Assembly: GCA_003141795.1 (NCBI GenBank)
Contig: PLNO01000194.1
Coordinates: 1,248-8,493, forward strand
Source: Spirochaetaceae bacterium
GTDB lineage: Bacteria; Spirochaetota; Spirochaetia; SZUA-6; Fen-1364
Reading direction: 5' to 3'
DNA length: 7,246 bases
A program made the position numbers and the translations under genes. Under the pieces are notes generated by a model. It was not told where the DNA came from and searched no databases. It was given only the letters and a program-made list of their open reading frames with translations. Shown piece by piece: positions 1 through 5,446 of this stretch (its first letter is position 1; each line of letters begins with the position of its first letter).

Positions 1-890
1 GCAAGAAGGACCTGGTACTCGGGATGGCGCAACACTCGGGGGATCGCGCCATCCTCATCGCTACCGAGTGCAAGGTTGAGCGGGGCGCCCATTGGATAGA
101 CGGCGGTAAGGCGGAGGCCCGGTATCGGTATGCGCTGGTCGGCTATCGCTTTGAGCGCTCCCATGACAGTCAGCCCGCCCTCCGAATAGCCGATGATGGC
201 CAGTCGGCCGTTCTCTCCATAGGGTGACACGCCATCAACCGTCACCTGTTCAAGCCATTGACGGGCGGCAACGAAGCCGTCCAGGGCCGAATCGGCAAGA
301 GAATCGGCAACACAATATTCCTGCACTCCCGCGCCGTCGCCCATGCCGGAATAGTCGGGAACCCACACTGCGTAGCCAAGTGCCGCTGCCATGATTATGA
401 AGGGCATCTCGGCACCCTTGCCTCGCGATGGGGTGTATTCGCGCCGCAGCTCCGTGCCTTTCGCGAAGATGAGCCACGTGAGCTCCTGCGTCCGGCCTGA
501 ACGTGCCGTCGGGAGGAAAATCGTCCCCGATTGCAGCTCGCTTCCTCCCTGGGGGAGCCGCGCTCGAAAGGCGATATGCACCGGCTGAACGTCGCAGAGC
601 GTATTCAATCGTGATGAACGCCAGGCGGCATACCCTGCCTTCTCGAGCACGTCCATCCTGATTTGCGTTCCGATGAGGAGGGGTGATGCTTCTGTGAGGA
701 TCAGCTGAGCGTTCCCCGAAGGAATGGACCTCTCTGTCGCCGCCTCCACCAGGTCGCCGGGAACAGCGGGGGATCCAGAATCGAGAGTGACCCCGCGGTA
801 GAATGCAGGCGCAGGAAGGTCGACGCAGGAGAGCAGGGACAGTGCGACCAGGATGATAAGAAATCCGGCGTAGGTTGTTGTATGTGTCAT
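1..890 (-). CDS. Secretory-lipase-like alpha/beta hydrolase, lipoprotein (3' end outside window)
   Basis: A 296-codon open frame runs from an ATG at 888-890 leftward off the window edge, so only the N-terminal part is present. Residues 1-22 form a lipoprotein signal peptide: short N-region, hydrophobic stretch FLIILVALSLL, then lipobox LLSC with Cys22 as the expected lipidated residue. The protein is therefore probably exported and membrane-anchored. The mature part has the alpha/beta-hydrolase core: a strand and turn VWVPDYSGMGDG (175-186), and the nucleophile elbow GYSEGG (234-239) with Ser236 as predicted nucleophile. The spacing and the VPDY-G-G motif resemble the secretory lipase (LIP) family and related peptidase-like esterases. 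The catalytic Asp and His lie beyond the edge. There is no clear SD before the ATG (upstream bases GATAAAACC), and a weak TATCTG -10-like element lies at 908-913. It is divergent from the alcohol dehydrogenase. The lipoprotein hydrolase call is fairly sure; the substrate is unknown. Confidence 0.8.
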   Translation of the reverse strand, partial: MTHTTTYAGFLIILVALSLLSCVDLPAPAFYRGVTLDSGSPAVPGDLVEAATERSIPSGNAQLILTEASPLLIGTQIRMDVLEKAGYAAWRSSRLNTLCDVQPVHIAFRARLPQGGSELQSGTIFLPTARSGRTQELTWLIFAKGTELRREYTPSRGKGAEMPFIIMAAALGYAVWVPDYSGMGDGAGVQEYCVADSLADSALDGFVAARQWLEQVTVDGVSPYGENGRLAIIGYSEGGLTVMGALKAIADQRIPIPGLRLTAVYPMGAPLNLALGSDEDGAIPRVLRHPEYQVLL

Positions 891-977
891 GGTTTTATCT
901 ACATGAACAGATACGGGAAAAGCCCGACGCAGTCTGTCCTGTAGCACACACACGACGGCACACAGCCCTCCGCGGCC

Positions 978-1006
978 TTGACGCGACCGGTCATACTGGC
1001 GATCCT
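978..1006 (+). promoter_or_regulatory. Candidate promoter for the alcohol dehydrogenase
   Basis: TTGACG (978-983) is a 5/6 match to a sigma70 -35 box. After a 17-bp spacer comes GATCCT (1001-1006), a poor -10 box. Spacing and -35 sequence match the better promoters near 3081 and 3172, which raises confidence slightly. It would give a leader of about 80 nt before the ATG at 1095. Otherwise the 204-bp divergent region (891-1094) holds no gene that I can support. Confidence 0.35.
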
Positions 1007-1014
1007 TGTCGCGT
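981..1014. promoter_or_regulatory. Inverted repeat flanking the candidate promoter (possible operator)
   Basis: ACGCGAC (981-987) and GTCGCGT (1008-1014) are perfect 7-bp reverse complements separated by 20 bp. The left arm overlaps the candidate -35 box and the right arm lies just after the -10 box. A repressor would be expected to occupy such a position. It could also fold as an RNA hairpin or occur by chance in GC-rich DNA. No regulator gene is adjacent. Confidence 0.3.
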
Positions 1015-1094
1015 TACCACCATGCAATCAGGGTGTGTTCAGATCGCGCGCGCAGGGGCGCTCTGTCCGTCACCCACGTTAGAGGAGTCTCCCC

Positions 1095-2279
1095 ATGAAC
1101 CCGTTCATGTACTACATGCCCACCCGTCTTCTCTTTGGACCCGGTAAGCTCGCAGAGCTTGCCACCACGGAGCACTTTCCCTGGAAGAAGGCCCTCGTGG
1201 TGGTGGGATCCGGCGGCGCAGCGAAGCGCTCGGGAAGCCTGGACCGCGTTCTCGGCCTTCTCTCCTCACGGGGGGTTACTACTGTCGTGTACGATAAAGT
1301 ACGGTCCAACCCCGAGGCCGAGCAGGTGGAGGAGGCGGCTCGTATCGCCAGGGAGGCGGGCTGCGACGTCGTCGTCGGGCTCGGCGGTGGATCGACGATC
1401 GACTCGGCAAAGAGCATCGCCGTCATGACGAAGAACCCGGGGCACTACTGGGACTACATGATGTCAGGCACCGGGGGGCGGAAGGTCCCGGCCAACGGCG
1501 CCCTTCCCATCGTGGCGATCACCACGACCGCGGGCACGGGGACCGAGGCGGATCCGTGGACCGTGCAGAGCAATCCGGCAACAAGGGAGAAGATCGGCTG
1601 GGGCAATGACACCACCTTTCCCGCCCTCTCGATCATCGACCCCGAGCTCATGAAGACACTCCCGCCCAAGCAGACCGCCTACACCGGCATGGATGCCCTG
1701 TTTCATTCCGTGGAAGCGTATCTTGCAACCTGTCATCAGCCGGCGAGCGACCTTCTTGCACTCGAAGCGATTTCTCTCATCCACAAATGGCTGCCCGTCG
1801 CGGTCAAGGATGGAGCGAACATCGAAGCGCGCACAGCGCTGGCGTGGGCGAACACCGAGGCCGGGATCTGCGAATCGCTCTCCTCGTGCATCTCGCACCA
1901 CTCCCTCGAGCATGCGGTGAGCGCGTTCTATCCCGAGGTAGCCCATGGCTGCGGGCTTACGATGCTCTCGGTGGCCTACTTCAGCGACCTTGCGGAACAC
2001 GACCCCGCGCGCTTCGCTGAAATGGCCGCTGCCATGGGAGAAAAGGTCGACTCCCTGCCGGAGCCCAAACGCGCGCTTGCATTCGTACGTGCTCTGGAGA
2101 AGCTGATTGCTGCCGTGGGCCTTGCCGATGAGAAGCTCTCCGCCCACGGCGTCAAGAAATCGGACATCCCGGACATGGCGCGCAATGCTTTGTCCGCCAT
2201 GGGCGGTCTCTTTGCCGTCACCCCGGTGAAGCAGGAGCAGGCCGACGTCGAGCGCATCTTCGAGCGCGCCTACCGGTAG
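1095..2279 (+). CDS. Iron-containing alcohol dehydrogenase (group III ADH)
   Basis: This 394-residue protein has the usual full length for a cytoplasmic Fe-dependent alcohol dehydrogenase, which interconverts alcohols and aldehydes or ketones with NAD(P)H. The start ATG has a strong SD, AGAGGAG at 1081-1087, seven bases upstream. The family opening TRLLFGPGKL is at residues 10-19. The dinucleotide-binding region has GLGGGSTIDSAK (95-106), followed by TTTAGTGTEAD (143-153). Metal ligands expected from family alignment are Asp200 and His204 (in GMDALFHSVEAY) and His269 and His284 (in SHHSLEHAVSAFYPEVAHG). All are present, so the enzyme looks active. The 15-residue step between the last two histidines is one longer than in FucO or YqhD; I recall the same longer AFYPEVAHG-type loop in one branch of the family. 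Substrate cannot be read from sequence. It is transcribed alone, divergent from the lipase-like gene and convergent with the transporter remnant. Confidence 0.93.
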   Translation: MNPFMYYMPTRLLFGPGKLAELATTEHFPWKKALVVVGSGGAAKRSGSLDRVLGLLSSRGVTTVVYDKVRSNPEAEQVEEAARIAREAGCDVVVGLGGGSTIDSAKSIAVMTKNPGHYWDYMMSGTGGRKVPANGALPIVAITTTAGTGTEADPWTVQSNPATREKIGWGNDTTFPALSIIDPELMKTLPPKQTAYTGMDALFHSVEAYLATCHQPASDLLALEAISLIHKWLPVAVKDGANIEARTALAWANTEAGICESLSSCISHHSLEHAVSAFYPEVAHGCGLTMLSVAYFSDLAEHDPARFAEMAAAMGEKVDSLPEPKRALAFVRALEKLIAAVGLADEKLSAHGVKKSDIPDMARNALSAMGGLFAVTPVKQEQADVERIFERAYR

Positions 2280-2290
2280 GTCCAGACAGG

Positions 2291-2313
2291 CCGCAACGGC
2301 AGGTCTGTTGCGG
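2291..2313 (+). terminator. Possible terminator after the alcohol dehydrogenase
   Basis: A 7-bp perfect stem, CCGCAAC (2291-2297) with GTTGCGG (2307-2313), has a 9-nt loop and begins 11 bp after the dehydrogenase stop. It is followed by a pyrimidine-rich stretch (TCCCCTTCTCCC) rather than a true T-run, so termination would be inefficient or factor-assisted. It lies between convergent coding ends and could act from either side. Confidence 0.35.
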
Positions 2314-2330
2314 TCCCCTTCTCCCGCCCG

Positions 2331-2957
2331 CTAAGTGCCGCCGGCAAGCTCCTGTGTCGGTTGGGAAGGGCGGAGGAAAGATGCCACGGCTGCGAGGATC
2401 GTCACGCCGAAGGAAACGAGGAACGCCTCGTGGAGCCCGGACTGGAATGATCGCAGTACCGCCGGCGTGTTGTTCATTCCGCCGCCGTACAGGAAGACGT
2501 GGAACATCACGTCCTGCGGAATGCGGCTCAGGACGAGCGGGAAGGCGATCGTGATGCTGAACATCTGACCAGTGTTGTTCAGCATGATGTTCGTCGCGGA
2601 AGCGATTCCCCGCCGCTCGGGCACCACCGATGACATGATCGCATTCGTATTGGGCGAGGCGAACAGCCCGGACCCACCCCCCATGAGGACCATGAAGAGC
2701 GCGAGCAGCCAGTAGCTTGTCGTCGAGGTGACCGTTGCCAGGCCCAGGAGTCCGACGGCCGACACGAGGAGCCCCGCAGTGGCGAGGCCCCGGGACCCGT
2801 GACGGTCGGAGAGGGATCCGGAGAGGGGACCGATCGCGAGGAAGGCAAGGCCGAAGGGCGCGGTCAGGATGCCGGCCTGGAGCGGGTTCTTTCCGTAGGG
2901 TCCCTGCAGGAAGAAGGTGAGCAGGAAAAGCACGGCGCCGCGGGCCAGCCCGTTCAG
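2331..2957 (-). pseudogene. DHA2-type MFS transporter, C-terminal half only (truncated remnant)
   Basis: About 208 codons of a drug:H+ antiporter of the 14-helix DHA2 family remain, ending at a TAG at 2331-2333. Recognisable blocks are LNGLARGAVLFLLTFFLQGP at the truncated end, a second-half motif-A-like segment PLSGSLSDRHGSRGL, SPNTNAIMSS, and RRGIASATNIMLNNTGQM. Each aligns with the matching part of the complete transporter at 5443-6906 (for example GIASAT-LRQTGM), but the two are clearly divergent paralogues, not recent copies. Full-length relatives have about 450-500 residues, so the first half, including motif A and the antiporter motif C, is gone. In-frame codons continue upstream of the first possible start (GTG at 2931-2933), and transporter homology includes them, so that GTG is not the original start and has no SD. 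Homology stops near 2957, exactly where a hydrolase fragment begins. About six membrane helices could still be encoded, but independent function is unlikely. Confidence 0.85.
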
Positions 2958-2962
2958 TCCGG
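2954..2962. other. Deletion junction between hydrolase and transporter sequences
   Basis: Hydrolase-like codons end with CCG GAC (2957-2962, minus strand). Transporter-like codons begin CTG AAC GGG at 2957, one frame over. The CTGAAC provides the TGA that stops the hydrolase frame. The breakpoint thus lies within a few bases of 2957. Both parts point the same way, so the simplest history is a single internal deletion in an ancestral hydrolase-transporter operon. No repeats or insertion-sequence ends are visible at the junction. Confidence 0.55.
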
Positions 2963-3025
2963 CCTGACGAGAAGCGCGTCAACGGTTCCCGACGCCGTGT
3001 GAATCTGAACCTCGCGTGAGATCAC
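2954..3025 (-). pseudogene. Dienelactone-hydrolase-like gene, first 23 codons only
   Basis: A GTG at 3023-3025 is preceded by a strong SD (GGAGAGGAG, 3032-3040, six bases away) and opens a short frame reading MISREVQIHTASGTVDALLV, then three more codons (RPD), then TGA at 2954-2956. The opening pattern (Ile-Ser/Thr-Arg, beta-strand, T-x-x-G-x-x-D-A-x-x-x-x-P) is what I expect at the N-terminus of dienelactone hydrolase-family proteins, alpha/beta hydrolases that open dienelactones in chloroaromatic degradation or act as general esterases. The usual length is about 220-290 residues, so over 90% is missing, including the catalytic Cys/Ser-Asp-His. Everything after the proline-aspartate is transporter sequence in another frame. 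With its promoter and SD intact it may still be transcribed and yield a 23-residue peptide. The family call rests on 23 residues and is moderate. Confidence 0.55.
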
Positions 3026-3080
3026 GATGCTCTCCTCTCCTGTTCGAGTGCGGGCATATCAGCGCCCGCCGCAATAACGC

Positions 3081-3111
3081 TTGACTTCCCCCTCATCGAT
3101 CCCTACTTTTG
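3081..3111 (+). promoter_or_regulatory. Promoter for the DoxX-like gene
   Basis: TTGACT (3081-3086), a 17-bp spacer and TACTTT (3104-3109) form a good sigma70-type promoter. The -10 region read as TACTTTTG also fits the Bacteroidota TAnnTTTG element, 20 bp after TTG. Transcription would start near 3116-3118, giving a leader of about 57 nt to the ATG at 3174. This argues against any start upstream of that ATG. Confidence 0.5.
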
Positions 3112-3143
3112 CCACGGGCGTTGCCCTGACATCGACAAGAGTA

Positions 3144-3172
3144 AAGATAGCGAAGCGGAACGGGAGCGTCAA
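3144..3172 (-). promoter_or_regulatory. Promoter for the hydrolase/transporter remnant
   Basis: On the minus strand TTGACG (3167-3172), 17 bp, then TATCTT (3144-3149) make a strong sigma70-like promoter reading toward the hydrolase remnant. The -35 box abuts the DoxX start codon at 3174, and the spacer covers its SD. The predicted start near 3136 is to the right of the opposing start near 3117, so the two divergent transcripts would overlap by about 20 nt at their 5' ends. Confidence 0.5.
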
Positions 3173-3173
3173 A

Positions 3174-3542
3174 ATGAACACTGCGCTATGGGTCGTACAG
3201 TACGTGCTCGGCGTCCTGTACCTGATCGCTGGAGTCCTCAAGGCGTTGTTCACCGCAACCGCCCGGAAGCGCATCCCGTGGGCCGGGGCATTGTCGACGG
3301 CATACGTTCGTTTCGTCGGCATCGCCGAGATTCTGGGAGCCCTGGGCGTCGTGCTTCCCCTCCTCAGCGGCATTCTCCCCTGGCTCACCGTCATTGCCGC
3401 GGCCGGGCTGGCAGTGGTGCAGATCCTCGCGATCGCCATCGTTCACCTTCCGAGGAAGGAATATGTCTCCTTGCCGGTGAACGTGGTGCTTCTCCTCCTT
3501 GCCGTCTTTGTCGCCGTTGGCCGCCTGAACCTTTTCGCGTAG
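3174..3542 (+). CDS. DoxX-like family small membrane protein
   Basis: A 122-residue, strongly hydrophobic protein with about four predicted membrane helices: residues 5-25, 45-64, 68-91 and 98-116. The first helix (WVVQYVLGVLYLIAGVLKAL) and the second-helix motif GIAEILGALGVVLP (49-62) are typical of DoxX-like (DoxX_2) proteins. These sit in the cytoplasmic membrane; some relatives are tied to quinone- or thiol-linked redox and oxidative stress, but most have no proven function. I chose the ATG at 3174 because GGGAG (3162-3166) is correctly spaced, the protein then starts right before the first helix, and the promoter at 3081-3111 excludes upstream starts. It stands alone, convergent with the quinone oxidoreductase and divergent from the remnant. 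Its neighbours make a role in redox or solvent stress plausible, but that is inference. Confidence 0.85.
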   Translation: MNTALWVVQYVLGVLYLIAGVLKALFTATARKRIPWAGALSTAYVRFVGIAEILGALGVVLPLLSGILPWLTVIAAAGLAVVQILAIAIVHLPRKEYVSLPVNVVLLLLAVFVAVGRLNLFA

Positions 3543-3591
3543 GGGACGGCGACGGCGCGGGCCCGTCACCGAGGCCACCGTGCCCCTTATT
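3542..3591. terminator. Possible bidirectional terminator between convergent genes
   Basis: GGGGACGG (3542-3549, starting in the DoxX stop codon) can pair with CCGTGCCCC (3578-3586) with one bulged base. The 28-nt region between them can form a smaller GACGG/CCGTC hairpin. TTATT follows on the plus strand, inside the end of the oxidoreductase gene. There is no long T-run, so this is a weak candidate. Confidence 0.3.
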
Positions 3592-4522
3592 CCCTGATCT
3601 TCACGACGATCTTTCCCTTCACGTGGCCCGCTTCACGGGCAAGGAAGGCTTCCTTTATCTTGTCTAAGGAGAAGCTGCGATCGAGGTGGACCGTGACGTT
3701 CCCCTCGGCAACGAGACGGGACAGGCTCTCGAGGCGCGCCGTGGTGACCTGGGTGAACTGCCCGAGTGCGGTGACGCCGAGTTTCGCTGCCAGCTCTGCG
3801 TCCGGTTGGCCCGCGATGGTGAGTATGGTGCCTCCCTTTTTCAGCACCGCGAACGCCGCCTTGTACGCAGCACCTCCGGCGGTATCAAGGACGAAATCGA
3901 GATCATGCAGATCAGCGGGGAGCGCTCCCTTCTCGAAGTCGATGACCTGGTCTGCCCCGAGTGATCTCACGAAGTCCACCGCCGACGCGCGGCAAGTGGC
4001 GATCACGCGCGCGCCGAGCTTCTTCGCGATCTGGACGGCAAAGGAGCCGACGCCGCCCGAGCCTCCCTGGATGAAGATCGTGCTGCCCTTCGAAAGCTTC
4101 AACGTCTCGAGGGCCTGCAGAGCGCTCACCCCGGCGATGGGGAGCGCCGCGGCTTCCGTAAAGCTCACGCCGTTCGGAATTTTTGCAAGCCCTGCGGCGG
4201 GCACCGAGGCGTACTCCGCGAAGGCGCCGCTGCCGCCGGCAAAAACCGCGGCGGTGCCGAAGACCCTGTCGCCTTTGGAAAATCCGCCGTCCGCCGCCGT
4301 TTCCACGACGACGCCGGCGATGTCCAGGCCGAGTGTCGCGGGAAAATGGAGCGGCGCCATTGTGTGCATGTACCCCATGCGGATCGCGGAATCCGCCGGG
4401 TTGAGGCTTGCCGCGTGCACTTCGACGAGAACCTGTCCCGGGCCCACGGCGGGCCGCGGGGCGTCCTTCGTGACCGCCACGACGCTGGCGTCTCCATACT
4501 GGGTGATCTGTGCTGCTTTCAT
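3587..4522 (-). CDS. Zinc-free NAD(P)H:quinone oxidoreductase (MDR superfamily)
   Basis: A 311-residue medium-chain dehydrogenase/reductase of the quinone oxidoreductase type, of usual length. Such enzymes are cytoplasmic and use NADPH to reduce quinones, enones or related electrophiles. The N-terminal catalytic domain opens MKAAQITQYG and carries HAASLNPADSAIRMG (36-50), then LGLDIAGVVVE (64-74) and GDRVFG (84-89). It lacks the catalytic Cys/His zinc ligands and the structural-zinc cysteines, as expected for this branch. The Rossmann domain has IQGGSGGVGSFAVQIAKKLG (151-170), followed by VIATC and LGADQVIDF. The terminal GHVKGKIVVKI is characteristic. The start ATG (4520-4522) has no SD: upstream bases read TTTTCCCCTC, and the likely promoter puts the transcript start at or near the ATG. 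It is divergent from an HxlR-type regulator that probably controls it. True substrate unknown. Confidence 0.92.
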   Translation of the reverse strand: MKAAQITQYGDASVVAVTKDAPRPAVGPGQVLVEVHAASLNPADSAIRMGYMHTMAPLHFPATLGLDIAGVVVETAADGGFSKGDRVFGTAAVFAGGSGAFAEYASVPAAGLAKIPNGVSFTEAAALPIAGVSALQALETLKLSKGSTIFIQGGSGGVGSFAVQIAKKLGARVIATCRASAVDFVRSLGADQVIDFEKGALPADLHDLDFVLDTAGGAAYKAAFAVLKKGGTILTIAGQPDAELAAKLGVTALGQFTQVTTARLESLSRLVAEGNVTVHLDRSFSLDKIKEAFLAREAGHVKGKIVVKIRE

Positions 4523-4528
4523 GAGGGG

Positions 4529-4557
4529 AAAATAAACAACTAAAATATATTAATCAA
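4529..4557 (-). promoter_or_regulatory. Candidate promoter for the quinone oxidoreductase, leaderless type
   Basis: On the minus strand TTGATT (4552-4557), 17 bp and TATTTT (4529-4534) would start transcription near 4522, the first base of the ATG. An alternative -10 box, TATATT (4544-4549), has no good -35 and would give a leader of about 15 nt without an SD. Either way the leader is very short. The surrounding 4526-4571 is far more AT-rich than the rest of the window. Confidence 0.4.
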
Positions 4558-4559
4558 CT
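4537..4559. promoter_or_regulatory. AT-rich candidate operator between regulator and oxidoreductase
   Basis: CAACT occurs at 4537-4541 and again at 4555-4559, direct repeats 18 bp apart. Between them the 8-bp palindrome AATATATT lies at 4544-4551. The element overlaps the whole candidate oxidoreductase promoter and is upstream of the regulator's -10 box, a natural place for a divergent HxlR-type regulator to bind. Which part, if any, is the operator cannot be told from one sequence. Confidence 0.3.
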
Positions 4560-4575
4560 TTATTCATCTCTTTCG

Positions 4576-4586
4576 TGGTATCTTTG
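4576..4586 (+). promoter_or_regulatory. Candidate extended -10 promoter for the HxlR-type regulator
   Basis: TGGTATCTTTG holds an extended -10 element (TGn then TATCTT, 4579-4584) and also a perfect TAnnTTTG match (4579-4586). No convincing -35 box is seen 16-18 bp upstream. Transcription would start around 4591-4593, right before the ATG at 4594, implying a leaderless or nearly leaderless mRNA. Confidence 0.4.
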
Positions 4587-4593
4587 ATTCGTC

Positions 4594-4977
4594 ATGCAAG
4601 GACGACCCTTCTCGGAAGACCATTGCCAGGCGGAAGCCCTCAAGCTGCTCGGCGACTACGTGACGCTGCGCATCGTCGATTTCCTCCGCGAGAAGGAGCT
4701 GCGCTTCACGGAGCTGCAGCGGTCCATCGGGGACGTGAACTCCGTCACACTCTCCAACCGGCTCAAGCGTCTGGAGGCCGCCGGGATGGTCGAGCGGGAG
4801 GAGGCGACGATCGACCGGCAATCGGTCGCCTACAGGCTCACGACGCTCGGCAAGGGGCTGCTGCCGGTTCTGCGGGAGATCCAGAACTTCACGAAGCGCA
4901 ACGTCAGCCTCGGCCTCTTTGACGATGAGCCGTCGGGGAAAAAGTCCGCCCAGGGTCGTTCGCGGAAGAAAACCTGA
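4594..4977 (+). CDS. HxlR/DUF24-family regulator with a single N-terminal cysteine
   Basis: A 127-residue winged-helix DNA-binding protein of the HxlR (DUF24) family. Typical features in order: Cys11 just before the first helix (CQAEALKLLGDYVTLRIVDFL), RFTELQRSI (37-45), the recognition helix region SVTLSNRLKRLEAAGMV (50-66), and a wing ending VAYRLTTLGKGLLPVL (78-93). The C-terminal 20 residues are basic (GKKSAQGRSRKK) and probably disordered. Cys11 is the only cysteine and occupies the place of the redox-sensing cysteine in YodB, HypR and QorR, so oxidation or alkylation by quinones or other electrophiles is the likely signal. It is divergent from the quinone oxidoreductase across 71 bp, the arrangement of qorR and qor2 in Corynebacterium glutamicum. 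An in-frame TGA at 4585-4587 makes ATG 4594 the first possible start; it has no SD. It is convergent with the MarR gene, 16 bp away. Confidence 0.87.
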   Translation: MQGRPFSEDHCQAEALKLLGDYVTLRIVDFLREKELRFTELQRSIGDVNSVTLSNRLKRLEAAGMVEREEATIDRQSVAYRLTTLGKGLLPVLREIQNFTKRNVSLGLFDDEPSGKKSAQGRSRKKT

Positions 4978-4993
4978 ATCTTCCGCCGGGTCG

Positions 4994-5446
4994 TCATTTC
5001 GTCTGGCTGAGCCTGGCAATCCCTGACAGGACCGTTTCGATCGCGTCCGCGAAACGCGCCTTGTCCGCTGATTCCATGCGATCGAGCGCCTTGCAGACGA
5101 GCCCGGTGCGCCGCTCGATCTCAGCGTCCAAACGGGTGCTGCCGGTGGCGGTCAGCTCGTAGCTCACGTTCCGCCTGTCCTCCTGGTCTCCCGCTCGGGC
5201 GGCCAGCCCCTCCTCCACCATGTGGTTGAGCATGATGCACAGTGCCGAGGGGGAAAGGCCGTCGTGCATGGCAAGCGTTTTCAGGTAGCCCTTCCCGTGG
5301 AACCTGAGCGTGAGGAGGGTGCGAAACCTCTCCTCGCTCAGTCCCTCCTCCCCCGAGGAGGACAGATGTTCCCGCACGTAGCGCTTCAGGGCACCCAGGA
5401 GCTCGAGGAATCGGGCGGCCACCTCACGATCGAGTGGGCTTTTCAT
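4994..5446 (-). CDS. MarR-family transcriptional regulator
   Basis: A 150-residue protein of normal MarR length. An N-terminal dimerisation helix (about 8-28) is followed by the winged helix: SEERFRTLLTLRFHGKGYLKTLA (37-59), recognition helix SPSALCIMLNHMVEEGLAAR (65-84) and a wing carrying DRRNVSYELTATG (90-102), the DxR signature of the family. A C-terminal helix (about 104-148) completes the dimer interface. Cys70 sits inside the recognition helix and Cys118 in the C-terminal helix; whether either senses oxidants is unknown. The start ATG (5444-5446) overlaps the transporter's TGA (5443-5445) as ATGA, implying translational coupling; a GGGGAG lies 11 bp upstream. As the last gene of the CMD-family/transporter operon it most likely autoregulates it, responding to a substrate of the pump. 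Confidence 0.9.
   Translation of the reverse strand: MKSPLDREVAARFLELLGALKRYVREHLSSSGEEGLSEERFRTLLTLRFHGKGYLKTLAMHDGLSPSALCIMLNHMVEEGLAARAGDQEDRRNVSYELTATGSTRLDAEIERRTGLVCKALDRMESADKARFADAIETVLSGIARLSQTK

Noticed and set aside
914..926. CGGG-AAAAG-CCCG small hairpin in the divergent region
   Set aside because: Only a 4-bp stem, not followed by a T-run and not near a gene end; probably chance.
875..1147. 90-codon plus-strand frame in the divergent intergenic region
   Set aside because: Overlaps the starts of both flanking genes, has no SD or motif, and its composition resembles non-coding DNA.
1464..2147. 227-codon minus-strand open frame
   Set aside because: Antisense to the well-supported alcohol dehydrogenase and lacks recognisable motifs.
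2331..2933. A functional 200-residue half-transporter starting at GTG 2933
   Set aside because: No SD before the GTG, homology continues upstream of it, and the N-terminal half with proton-coupling motifs is missing. Kept as a pseudogene.
2218..2982. 254-codon minus-strand open frame across the transporter remnant
   Set aside because: Arg/Pro-rich shadow frame; it also runs into the dehydrogenase 3' end. The MFS-like frame beside it has the homology.
3660..4535. 291-codon plus-strand open frame
   Set aside because: Exactly antisense to the quinone oxidoreductase, with Ala/Pro/Ser-rich low-complexity sequence and no family motifs; a by-product of GC-rich codon third positions.
4978..4993. 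Terminator between the convergent HxlR and MarR genes
   Set aside because: Only 16 bp separate the stops and no stable stem with a T-run is visible.
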